Assembly: GCA_003520105.1 (NCBI GenBank)
Contig: DOVL01000080.1
Coordinates: 1-14,304 of the forward strand
Origin: Lachnospiraceae bacterium
Lineage (GTDB): Bacteria; Bacillota; Clostridia; Lachnospirales; Lachnospiraceae
Direction of reading: 5' to 3'
DNA: 14,304 bases
Part shown: one piece after another, positions 1 to 7,245 of the stretch
Layout: every line of letters starts with the position of its first letter
Position numbering within the stretch: the first letter of the stretch is position 1
Notes under the pieces: model-generated
What the model saw: the letters and a program-made list of their open reading frames with translations, nothing else
What the model was told of the DNA's origin: nothing
The model's database searches: none
Made by a program: the position numbers and the translations under genes

Positions 1-1903
1 TAACCGTATCTGAATATAGGAAGTGGGTTTTGTTATAATAACCAGGACTACTTACTCCGTCTCCCATATCGTCAAATCCAAGACTTACTACACCATTCTT
101 AGAAAAATAGAGATTATTAGCACCACTATTAGTTTTACGTAGGCTTATTTCAAAATGATACAGCATCTCCGAATTGTCATCGATCAAAGCACCCATAACA
201 GCCGATCCTTCCTGTCTGATCTCTATTTTTCCGGTGCTGTCCATAACGGTTCTGGTAGCTGCAAGCTCTCCGTAGTTAATAATATTTCCGCCGTTTATAA
301 CTGTGAGCGTATCAGGATGCAAGTGATATAAATCCATTACTACTTCGTTGTATCCATTAGTATACTTTAGCATTTCCTCTCGACAGTTATTTAACTCTGT
401 AAGAGCATAAACCTTTCCGCCCGGCATGATGATCATATCTCCGCCGTTTATGGTTATAGTACCTTCCTTGGTACCTCTGTAAGGAGATATGCAACCGCCA
501 TCCTTGACGATTATGGTGCCTCCGTTGCAGATGATCTGCCCGTTATTGATGAAGTTTCCGTCAATCGCAAGAACTCCACCTTTATTAACAACTATTTTTG
601 AAGTTTCAGGAAGTACAACGCCCTCAGCCTGTGCTGGCTTGTTGTTCTGGTCGATGTATGTGGCATCGCCGACTATAAGCATCTGGTCTTTTCCAACGGT
701 TGTTATGCCACCTTCACCGGAGACTTCGTCGCCGCCCTCACCCTTTATTGAAGCCAGAACGTGCTGGGTACCGACGTAGATCTCGAATTCATCCGGAGCC
801 TCAGCCTTACGCTGTTTCAAATTACCACCTGCATCTTTGACATTGAAGTTGAAAGGATTGATCCAACCATTCAGCACGGTCATCCATCCTTTGTTACTCT
901 GTCCGTCTCCTACTATCTGCCAGTAGCTTCCGTTATAACCATCGGCATGCTGGGTTGTTATGGAATAATAGTGTGTTTTAAAATCGTTATCATCAAACCA
1001 TGGATAATAATTGGTTAGCTGATTACATGGTTCACCTTTTTCACCGCTAACGCCACTGTTGTTGTAGATGAGATAGATGTGGTCACGTGATGCACGGTCT
1101 CCGAAACCCAGATATGACATATCAGCGGGATTTGATTTTGCAGTTCCGTCACATACTGCAATGGCGGCTTTATTTATTTTGTCTTTTGAAAGATCTTTCG
1201 CCTGTACAAAAAGAACACCCATACATCCGCCGGTAGTGAAGAATTTATCCTTGAATTTAGACTTGTATGTTGTATTATAACCTGCAATTGTACCAACATA
1301 CTCGTTAGGGTTTTCGAGAATCCATTCGTTTATGCCGGTATCTTCATCTCCACGGCCATCTTCGTCAAGCTTCATGAAGAAATTGCTGTACTGGTCGAAA
1401 CAGTATGTATATGGATGACTGGAACCTGGTATGGTTTTGCCATAAACCTTATTTATCTCTGCGGTGTATTCATCACCGAGGGTTTTGGCAAGTCTGTCAA
1501 AATGATTATACCATCCCGTTGAGACGGTTTCACGCGGAAGATAGATGTGATCCGCATCATTATACAGAGAAACAAATCTGTATACACCCGGTGTGGTGGA
1601 AGAGTCCAAATAGCAGAACATGCATGCATGGAATTTGCCATCTTTAAACTTTTCATAGATATTATCCTTGGTCACGCGTTCCCACTCCCAGAATGAGATA
1701 CGACCATTCTCATCATCAAGAATATCTGTTTTGACAGCACCTTCCTCGGTTGATCCTGCTTCAGTGGATGTATTTGATCCGGATTCTGTCGTCGGATCAT
1801 CGGCATATGACCTTTCGGTACTTCCTCCGAATGCTGCAACAGAAAACATCAGAGCAGCAATTCCGGTTATGATTTTATTACGAAATTTTTGAATCTTGAT
1901 CAT
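1..1903 (-). CDS. Secreted protein with signal peptide and beta-solenoid-like repeats (3' end outside window)
   Basis: An open frame of 634 codons runs without a stop from an ATG at 1903 to the left edge, so the C-terminus is missing. The ribosome site AAAGGA (1911-1916) sits 7 bases before the ATG. The N-terminus is typical of Sec export: a basic start (MIKIQKFRNK), a hydrophobic core at about residues 11-27, and a likely cleavage after Ser-Tyr-Ala at residue 34. A Ser/Thr/Glu-rich linker follows (about 35-55). Residues 55-400 form a domain I do not recognise, rich in Tyr, Trp and Asp. From about 425 to 560 there are short Gly/Asn/Ile/Val-rich repeats of the kind INGG, NKGG, INNG and VKDGG, which suggest a right-handed beta-helix or similar solenoid. 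The protein is probably exported or surface-attached and could bind polysaccharide or protein. No catalytic motif is visible, so no function is assigned. It is divergent from the TerB gene. Confidence 0.85.
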   Translation of the reverse strand, partial: MIKIQKFRNKIITGIAALMFSVAAFGGSTERSYADDPTTESGSNTSTEAGSTEEGAVKTDILDDENGRISFWEWERVTKDNIYEKFKDGKFHACMFCYLDSSTTPGVYRFVSLYNDADHIYLPRETVSTGWYNHFDRLAKTLGDEYTAEINKVYGKTIPGSSHPYTYCFDQYSNFFMKLDEDGRGDEDTGINEWILENPNEYVGTIAGYNTTYKSKFKDKFFTTGGCMGVLFVQAKDLSKDKINKAAIAVCDGTAKSNPADMSYLGFGDRASRDHIYLIYNNSGVSGEKGEPCNQLTNYYPWFDDNDFKTHYYSITTQHADGYNGSYWQIVGDGQSNKGWMTVLNGWINPFNFNVKDAGGNLKQRKAEAPDEFEIYVGTQHVLASIKGEGGDEVSGEGGITTVGKDQMLIVGDATYIDQNNKPAQAEGVVLPETSKIVVNKGGVLAIDGNFINNGQIICNGGTIIVKDGGCISPYRGTKEGTITINGGDMIIMPGGKVYALTELNNCREEMLKYTNGYNEVVMDLYHLHPDTLTVINGGNIINYGELAATRTVMDSTGKIEIRQEGSAVMGALIDDNSEMLYHFEISLRKTNSGANNLYFSKNGVVSLGFDDMGDGVSSPGYYNKTHFLYSDTV

Positions 1904-1939
1904 ATTCTTTTCCTTTCTGTTTTATATCTGAAAAAGCAC

Positions 1940-1976
1940 ATAATAACATACGATATTTAGTATATGATGTTATTAT
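1940..1976. repeat. Inverted repeat overlapping the -10 region
   Basis: ATAATAACAT (1940-1949) is matched perfectly by ATGTTATTAT (1967-1976), with a 17-base AT-rich centre that can pair further. A GCAC (1936-1939) and a GTGC (1987-1990) lie just outside. The repeat covers the predicted -10 and start of transcription of the secreted-protein gene. It could be an operator for a dimeric repressor or a hairpin in the 5' leader. It has no T-run and does not sit at a gene end, so it is not a terminator. Confidence 0.5.
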
Positions 1977-2003
1977 ATATCATAAAGTGCAACAAAAGCG
2001 CAA
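1972..2003 (-). promoter_or_regulatory. Candidate promoter for the secreted protein gene
   Basis: On the minus strand, TTGCGC (1998-2003) is followed after 18 bases by TATATA (1974-1979). The -10 is preceded by TGA, giving an extended TGn element. An overlapping TATAAT lies at 1972-1977. The predicted transcript would have a leader of about 60 bases before the ATG at 1903. This is a consensus match only. Confidence 0.45.
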
Positions 2004-2006
2004 CTA

Positions 2007-2160
2007 AGTTTTATAACAAGCCATGCACTCGCAAAAAGAAATGCACAGATGGGATGCTTGCATACCATTCTGTGCGTTTCTTTTTGCGAGTATACGGCGC
2101 CTATGGCGCTGGTTCTTGATACGCGAAGCGAATCAAGAACACAGGGCTTGTTAAAATACT
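2007..2160. repeat. Cloverleaf-forming palindromic element between divergent promoters
   Basis: The outer arms 2007-2022 and 2145-2160 are inverted copies matching at 14 of 16 positions; the inner 9 (TAACAAGCC/GGCTTGTTA) are perfect. Three hairpins lie between them. Hairpin A pairs 2027-2052 with 2065-2091 almost perfectly (one bulge and one G-T pair), and its loop has a further ATGC/GCAT pairing. Hairpin B is GCGCC-TAT-GGCGC (2097-2109), extendable to 7 pairs. Hairpin C is GTTCTTGAT/ATCAAGAAC (2112-2120/2132-2140) capped by CGC-GAA-GCG. Almost every base is paired, giving a four-way-junction shape. It has no coding capacity that I can support. A non-autonomous mobile repeat (MITE/REP-like) or a structured RNA are the main alternatives. 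Confidence 0.8.
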
Positions 2161-2172
2161 TTTTGAAACAGG

Positions 2173-2201
2173 TTGAACATATGTTTGGTTTATGATAATA
2201 T
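2173..2201 (+). promoter_or_regulatory. Candidate sigma-A-type promoter for the TerB-ATPase-helicase cluster
   Basis: TTGAAC (2173-2178), a 17-base spacer and TAATAT (2196-2201) closely match the housekeeping consensus. They would start a transcript near 2208, about 56 bases before the ATG at 2264. The -35 begins 12 bases after the right end of the cloverleaf element. Confidence 0.6.
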
Positions 2202-2263
2202 TGTACCAGTATAGTTGATAGTGTTCAGGTGTTTACCAACTTCCGACGGAGGAAGACTTCAGT

Positions 2264-3967
2264 ATGAGATTTATGTTCGAAAAGGGTAAAATATATAATG
2301 AAGTATACCGCGACCAGCCGATCAAGCCGCGGTATGGCTATCCTATGCCTGAACAGATAAGAAGTATGAGGGCTCTGCAGAAGCAGGATGAGAGGATGGG
2401 AGTTCCGCGTGCACAGAGCTTTGTGAAGCTGGCCCGTCTTATGGCAGGGTTTGAGGATGATTTTCAATATGACAAAACAGTCAGCAGGCGATGCCCGGCG
2501 TATGACAGCCTGAGCGATATCGAGCTTAGGGGGTATTTTGGATGGAGGACCAGGTATAAGAATGGGAGTAATGAGCCGGCAGGTTCATATGCGGAAATAT
2601 ATATGTCGGAACTTCTGAATGGGATAAGTACGTCGGATAACATGGATGCATATGAAAAAATGTGTGAGCTGCGAGACCGGTGCGGACAGTATATTTCAAA
2701 TGTGGATAAGCTGATAGTTGATTTTGTGATCTTTAATAATCTTCCGGATGAACTTATCTGTGGAAATGAGCAGTTTGAGGCGGATAGAAATATATGCGCT
2801 ATTATTAATCGTTTTTCAAACCGGATGAATGATAATAGTATAAAGCGCCCCGGTACTGTGGATGCTGGGCATAATTATGATAGTCCAACGTCGAATGATA
2901 GATATACAAATGATATACTGGACGCCATGATTGCTGTATCGTATTTCTTCCGATTGACGGAAACCAAGCTGTACAGAGAAGAGAAGAATGATTTCTCGAA
3001 TGTAGCTGATAGATGCTTTGGGAGGCTGGTATCTTATTATAAAGAAAAACGTAACAGAAGCTTTCTGGATGAAATGATAGGAAGGCCGTCAATCTGGCCA
3101 TACGTTATGTTTTCCGGAGCAGTGGCATATGCTTCCGGAACGGAAGAGGGATATGAATATCATATAAATGATGTTCGGGCGGTTTTCTACAAGAATTCAC
3201 ACTGGTCGGTAAAACGGTATTCGCCGGATGAAAAGAAAAGAAAAAATCTGCAGGATTTTCTGGCAGCGGTGTATATGGCGTATCTTGATATTAGAGTGGA
3301 TGTGAGTGAAAAAACTGCTGATCCTGTATCACGTGCTTTTGATAATGCTATTCAAGAAGAAAGTGGTTTACATAACACCGATGCTCTGCCTAGATTAAAG
3401 GCTCTTGGTATTAGCGAGTTGAAAACACCTGCTTGGATGAAGAAGCTGATCGAGGAAGAATGCAGAATATACTTTGAGGAGAAGAGGCTGGCAGAAGAGC
3501 GGAAGGTTCGTATTGATTTCTCAAAGCTTGATTCCATAAGAGAGAAGGCTGCGGTTGTCAGAGATAAGCTGATTGTGGATGAGGAGATAGTTTCGACATA
3601 TGATGTTGTCGGAAATGATTTTTTTGATAATAATCAGTCGAAAAATGAAGCTGCTGATACAACTACTGCTGATACAAACGCTGCTGACACAAAAACTGAT
3701 ATAATTGATAATAAAGATGATGGCTGTTCCGATATTCATGATAACAGCAATGATCTGCTCAATGATCTTGAGAAAAGGGTTATATCGGCAATCATTCAAG
3801 GTGATGATCTAGGATTCGTGAGGTCAGAGGGTAAGATGCTGTCGGTTGTTATCGATACTGTCAACGAGAAGCTGTACGATATTTTTGGTGACAGTGTTAT
3901 TTATGATGATGGTATGCCAAAGATTTATGAAGATTATACTGATGAACTTATGGAAATGATCAAATAA
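2264..3967 (+). CDS. TerB N-terminal/C-terminal domain protein
   Basis: This 567-residue soluble protein has the hallmarks of the TerB-N and TerB-C families. The TerB-N part (about 45-250) carries the aromatic/basic motif YFGWRTRYKNG (91-101), followed by SYAEIYMSELLNGI (108-121). The TerB-C part starts with the IDFSKLD..REKAA..RDKL pattern (about 420-440). After an acidic linker it ends in VIDTVNEKLYDIFGD and IYEDY. I see no obvious central TerB domain. The linker holds three tandem 5-residue units. These families have been tied by gene-context studies to Ter stress-response and DNA-processing systems; their biochemistry is not established. The next gene is a BrxD-like ATPase and a helicase lies further down, which fits that context. 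GGAGG (2248-2252) supports the ATG at 2264; an in-frame ATG at 2273 is also possible. A simple tellurite-resistance role is not implied. Confidence 0.82.
   Translation: MRFMFEKGKIYNEVYRDQPIKPRYGYPMPEQIRSMRALQKQDERMGVPRAQSFVKLARLMAGFEDDFQYDKTVSRRCPAYDSLSDIELRGYFGWRTRYKNGSNEPAGSYAEIYMSELLNGISTSDNMDAYEKMCELRDRCGQYISNVDKLIVDFVIFNNLPDELICGNEQFEADRNICAIINRFSNRMNDNSIKRPGTVDAGHNYDSPTSNDRYTNDILDAMIAVSYFFRLTETKLYREEKNDFSNVADRCFGRLVSYYKEKRNRSFLDEMIGRPSIWPYVMFSGAVAYASGTEEGYEYHINDVRAVFYKNSHWSVKRYSPDEKKRKNLQDFLAAVYMAYLDIRVDVSEKTADPVSRAFDNAIQEESGLHNTDALPRLKALGISELKTPAWMKKLIEEECRIYFEEKRLAEERKVRIDFSKLDSIREKAAVVRDKLIVDEEIVSTYDVVGNDFFDNNQSKNEAADTTTADTNAADTKTDIIDNKDDGCSDIHDNSNDLLNDLEKRVISAIIQGDDLGFVRSEGKMLSVVIDTVNEKLYDIFGDSVIYDDGMPKIYEDYTDELMEMIK
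3650..3694 (+). repeat. Three 15-bp tandem units inside the TerB gene
   Basis: The units begin at 3650, 3665 and 3680 and share the core YTGAYACAA. They encode AADTT, TADTN and AADTK (residues 463-477). They lie in the acidic, Asp/Asn-rich linker between the two halves of the TerB-C region and probably act as a flexible spacer. Because they are in frame, copy number could vary without breaking the gene. Confidence 0.75.
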
Positions 3968-4043
3968 TATGAGTTTATACAATGATGTATCCAATATGTT
4001 ATTCGTTGAATTAAATGATTTAGTGTAAATTTCGGGAGAAAAA

Positions 4044-5456
4044 ATGTTGATAGACAGAAAAGCACCGCGCAGGATCGCGCAGGCAATAATGAGTTCTCTA
4101 AAAGGTGGAGTTGTTCCAAGGGTCGGACTCCCTTATATTACAGTCGGAAGAGAGAAGGAGATTGAGGCCTTTCTTTCTGATGAGGAAATAATTGCAGAAG
4201 GAGGAGCATCCTTCAGATTTATCGTGGGTAAATACGGCAGTGGAAAGAGCTTCCTCCTGCAGACAATCAGAAATTATGCTCTGGATAAGAATTTTGTGGT
4301 TATAGATGCTGACCTTTCGCCGGAACGCAGGCTCCAGGGAACGCACGGGCAGGGACTTGCAACATATAAAGAGCTTATCAAAAATATGTCCACAAAAACC
4401 AGACCGGAGGGCGGTGCCTTGAACCTCATCCTCGACAGATGGATCAATCAGGTTGAGAGAGAGGTTATCGAGAAGAACGAGATTAATCTGTCAAGTTCTG
4501 TTACTGATGCAGTACAAGCTGAATCAGACAGTTTTGCCGGTGAGGGAGGAATAAAGAGTAGAGTTGATGGCGAAAGCAGTATTCATGATCTTGTGAATAA
4601 AGAGATTCGTAATATCATATTTTCCCTTAATGAAATGGTTCATGGTTTTGATTTTGCGAAGCTGCTGACTATTTATTACGAAGCGTATATTAATGGTGAC
4701 GATGAGAGTAAGGCGAAGGTCATTAAGTGGTTCAGGGGTGAATATACCACCAAGACTGAAGCAAAACAGGATCTCGGTGTTAATATAATCATCACCGATG
4801 ATGACTGGTATGAATATATCAAGATTTTTGCGGCGTTCTTAAGAAAAGCAGGCTATTCGGGACTTTACATACTGATCGATGAACTGGTCAATCTCTACAA
4901 GATAACCAATTCGATTACAAGGCAGAATAATTATGAGAAGATGCTTGCGATGTATAACGATGCGATGCAGGGTAAGGCTCAGTACATGGGAATCATCATG
5001 TGCGGTACACCTGAATGCATGGAGGATAAGAGACGAGGTATCTTCAGTTATGAGGCGCTTCGGTCAAGACTTGGAAGCGGCAGATTTTCAGGTGATCACG
5101 CGGACCTTTTGGCACCGGTCATAAAACTTAAGGCGCTCAGCTACGAGGAGATGCTTGTGCTGACAGAGAAGCTGTCTGCGCTGCACGCAGATCTTTATAA
5201 CTATGATCAGAAACTAACTGATGATGACTTGGTATATTTCCTGAAAGCCGAATATGAGAGGATCGGAGCGAGTCAGCTTATCACTCCGAGAGAGGTCATA
5301 AGAGACTTTATTGAGCTTCTGGATATCCTGTATCAGGAGCCGGGAACACAGCTCATGGAGCTGCTTAGTTCAGGCGGCTTCCGATTCGGCGATTCTCTCG
5401 CTGTAACCGATAGTGCGGATACTGTCTCTGAGGAATATGCAGAGTTTACGATATAA
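4044..5456 (+). CDS. BrxD-like (DUF2791) P-loop ATPase
   Basis: This 470-residue AAA-type ATPase has a Walker A motif GKYGSGKS (62-69), a Walker B LYILIDEL (274-281), and a probable sensor-1 strand ending in CGTPE (320-324). An arginine-rich stretch (EALRSRLGSGRF) follows and could supply an arginine finger. The N-terminal pattern (RRIAQAI.SSLKGGVVP..GLPYITVGRE) and the overall order fit the DUF2791 family, which includes the BREX ATPase BrxD. No transmembrane segment or signal peptide is seen, so it should be cytosolic. Such ATPases are thought to act on DNA with a helicase partner. The gene follows the TerB gene by 76 bases and has its own ribosome site CGGGAGA (4033-4039). Other BREX genes (pglX, pglZ, brxC) are absent, so it should not be called BREX. 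The exact DNA substrate is unknown. Confidence 0.8.
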   Translation: MLIDRKAPRRIAQAIMSSLKGGVVPRVGLPYITVGREKEIEAFLSDEEIIAEGGASFRFIVGKYGSGKSFLLQTIRNYALDKNFVVIDADLSPERRLQGTHGQGLATYKELIKNMSTKTRPEGGALNLILDRWINQVEREVIEKNEINLSSSVTDAVQAESDSFAGEGGIKSRVDGESSIHDLVNKEIRNIIFSLNEMVHGFDFAKLLTIYYEAYINGDDESKAKVIKWFRGEYTTKTEAKQDLGVNIIITDDDWYEYIKIFAAFLRKAGYSGLYILIDELVNLYKITNSITRQNNYEKMLAMYNDAMQGKAQYMGIIMCGTPECMEDKRRGIFSYEALRSRLGSGRFSGDHADLLAPVIKLKALSYEEMLVLTEKLSALHADLYNYDQKLTDDDLVYFLKAEYERIGASQLITPREVIRDFIELLDILYQEPGTQLMELLSSGGFRFGDSLAVTDSADTVSEEYAEFTI

Positions 5457-5475
5457 TAATTCGAAAACCGAATTA
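5457..5475 (+). terminator. Small hairpin right after the ATPase stop; possible weak terminator
   Basis: TAATTCG, a 5-base loop, and CGAATTA form a perfect 7-bp stem starting one base after the stop codon. It is AT-rich and followed only by AAGTTGTTTATG, without a real T-run. It is more likely a weak attenuator or an RNA-end stabiliser than an efficient terminator. It marks the junction where the two inserted genes begin. Confidence 0.3.
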
Positions 5476-5537
5476 AGTTGTTTATGATATTGCAATAATT
5501 GAAAATATATAAACACAGTATGAAAGGACATGACGTT

Positions 5538-6395
5538 ATGAAGATACTTGTTTTAGGTGGTACGAGATTCTTTGGGATTCCAATGGTAAAAAGGCTGGTT
5601 GAAGATGGACACGAGGTGACAATCGCAACCAGAGGAAGGGCCGTTGATCCGTTTGGAGATAAGGTTGAGAGGGTGACACTTGAGAGAACTGATCCGGAGA
5701 ACATGAAGCAGGTATTGGCGGGAAAGCACTTTGATGTGGTGATCGATAAGATTGCCTATGCATCAAATGATATTAAATATGCTATGGAAAGCATTGACTG
5801 TGATAAATATATTCAGATGTCGAGTACGGCTGTCTATGATCCAAAGATGGTAAATACAGTCGAAGAGGATTTTGACGGAAAAGAACGTCCGGTTATCTGG
5901 TGCAACAGGGCTGATTTTCCTTATGCTGAGATAAAACGCCAGGCGGAGTTCGCACTCTGGCAGGAGTATTCGGACAGAAAATGGATAGCAGTCAGATATC
6001 CGGTAGTCCTCGGCAGGGATGATTATACAGCGAGACTGAAGTTCTATGTTGATCATGTAAAGAATAAACTTCCGATGAAAATTGATAATTTGGATTATCA
6101 GATGAGTTATATAAGATCGGATGAGGCAGGATTATTCCTGGCATATCTGGTGGATAAGGACTTCGAGGGAGCTATAAACGGCTGCTCCGATGGTACGATA
6201 AGCCTGAGGGAGATCATAGATTATCTGGAAGAGAAAACCGGAAATAAGGCTGTTTTATCCGATGACGGAGATGACGCTCCTTACAACGGTGACCCTGAAT
6301 TCAGTATTAATACGGATAAGGCGAAGGCACTTGGATTCAAGTTTACTGAGATTCATGACTGGATATACGAGCTGCTGGATTTTTATCTTTCATAA
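5538..6395 (+). CDS. NAD-dependent epimerase/dehydratase-like protein (extended SDR)
   Basis: This 285-residue protein has an N-terminal Rossmann fold with the dinucleotide motif GGTRFFG (7-13), a strand ending in MSSTAVY (94-100), and the catalytic-type YxxxK at Tyr129-Lys133 (YAEIK). Length and motif order fit the extended short-chain dehydrogenase/reductase superfamily, close to NAD-dependent sugar-nucleotide epimerase/dehydratases. The substrate cannot be read from the sequence. I prefer the ATG at 5538 over an upstream in-frame ATG at 5499: AAAGGA (5523-5528) lies 9 bases before it and the Rossmann strand MKILVLGG begins there. The gene ends 17 bases before the AlkD-like gene, so the two are probably translated from one message. 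Its place between an ATPase and a helicase of a DNA-processing set is unexpected. A redox or repair link is speculative. Confidence 0.82.
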   Translation: MKILVLGGTRFFGIPMVKRLVEDGHEVTIATRGRAVDPFGDKVERVTLERTDPENMKQVLAGKHFDVVIDKIAYASNDIKYAMESIDCDKYIQMSSTAVYDPKMVNTVEEDFDGKERPVIWCNRADFPYAEIKRQAEFALWQEYSDRKWIAVRYPVVLGRDDYTARLKFYVDHVKNKLPMKIDNLDYQMSYIRSDEAGLFLAYLVDKDFEGAINGCSDGTISLREIIDYLEEKTGNKAVLSDDGDDAPYNGDPEFSINTDKAKALGFKFTEIHDWIYELLDFYLS

Positions 6396-6412
6396 TTGTT
6401 GAGGTGGAGAAT

Positions 6413-7099
6413 ATGATACGTGACGAAATAATAGAAGAATTGTTTAAGTTACAGGATAAGGAATACAGGGAGTTTCAGGGGAAGCTGATCCCTCCGAAAA
6501 CTATTGATGATATGATCGGAGTGCGTACTCCTGAACTTAAAAAATACGCTAAGGAGCTTCTCAGGCGTGAGGATATCGGAGAGTTTCTGGACATACTTCC
6601 GCACGAGTATTATGACGAATATCAGCTGCATGCTTTTATTATTTCAGGGATAAAGGACTATGATAGCTGCATGGCTGAAATCGAGCGGTTTCTTCCGTAC
6701 GTGGATAACTGGGCTACCTGCGACACACTCCTACCGAAGGTTTTTGCAAAACATAAGAATGAATTGCTGGAGCATGTAAAGGTATGGATCAAGTCAGATA
6801 AAACATATACGGTTCGTTTTGCAATCAGTATGCTGATGAGGCATTTTCTGGACGATGATTATGACACAAAATATCCGAAGCTGGTTGCCAAGGTGCGTTC
6901 TGAGGAATACTACATAAATATGATGATAGCGTGGTATTTTGCAACTGCACTTGCCAAGCAATATGACGCAATTATTCCTTTTATTGAAGAGAAGAAGCTT
7001 GACAAATGGACCCACAACAAGACTATACAGAAGGCGGTTGAGAGCTACCGCATCACACCGGAGCAGAAGGAATACCTGAAAACTCTTAAAATACGATAG
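6413..7099 (+). CDS. AlkD-like DNA alkylation repair protein (HEAT-like repeats)
   Basis: This 228-residue all-helical protein belongs to the DNA alkylation repair (AlkD/AlkC) superfamily. AlkD enzymes excise positively charged alkylated bases such as 3-methyladenine and 7-methylguanine without flipping them. The signature VDNWATCD puts Trp100 and Asp104 four residues apart, as in the Trp109/Asp113 pair of Bacillus cereus AlkD. Arg135 and Trp174 are near the places of its Arg148 and Trp187. The C-terminal stretch LDKWTHNKTIQKA.ES.RI (196-214) is typical of the short Firmicutes homologues. I choose the ATG at 6413, with GAGGTG (6401-6406) as ribosome site, over a GTG at 6404 that has none. The gene lies 17 bases after the SDR gene. 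Repair activity is inferred from the family; some homologues could merely bind DNA. Confidence 0.85.
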   Translation: MIRDEIIEELFKLQDKEYREFQGKLIPPKTIDDMIGVRTPELKKYAKELLRREDIGEFLDILPHEYYDEYQLHAFIISGIKDYDSCMAEIERFLPYVDNWATCDTLLPKVFAKHKNELLEHVKVWIKSDKTYTVRFAISMLMRHFLDDDYDTKYPKLVAKVRSEEYYINMMIAWYFATALAKQYDAIIPFIEEKKLDKWTHNKTIQKAVESYRITPEQKEYLKTLKIR

Positions 7100-7245
7100 A
7101 ACACACCATAACGAATGATTGTCAGATGAATTAAAATATGAAACAGTATCAAAATACTCTCGTGACCTGGGGCAATCAAAATAAAGCATATTGTGGAATG
7201 GTAAAGAGCAGTTAGCGAAGAATGATATCATGAGAAGGTATAAGC
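7100..7245 (+). other. 146-bp spacer before the helicase gene
   Basis: This is the longest gap inside the plus-strand cluster. I see no strong terminator and no good promoter pair in it. The only clear signal is the ribosome site GAGAAGG (7232-7238), 7 bases before the helicase ATG. The helicase may be read through from upstream or from a weak promoter I cannot identify. Confidence 0.4.

Noticed and set aside
489..1892. Several plus-strand open frames of 67-96 codons
   Set aside because: All lie opposite the continuous minus-strand reading frame of the secreted protein, which has a signal peptide and a ribosome site.
2014..2153. A tRNA gene, because of the cloverleaf shape
   Set aside because: Stem lengths, especially the 25-bp hairpin, and the absence of T-loop and anticodon features do not fit a tRNA.
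3969..4028. A 19-codon open frame between the TerB and ATPase genes
   Set aside because: It has an ATG and a stop but no ribosome site and a composition typical of AT-rich spacer, so it is probably chance.
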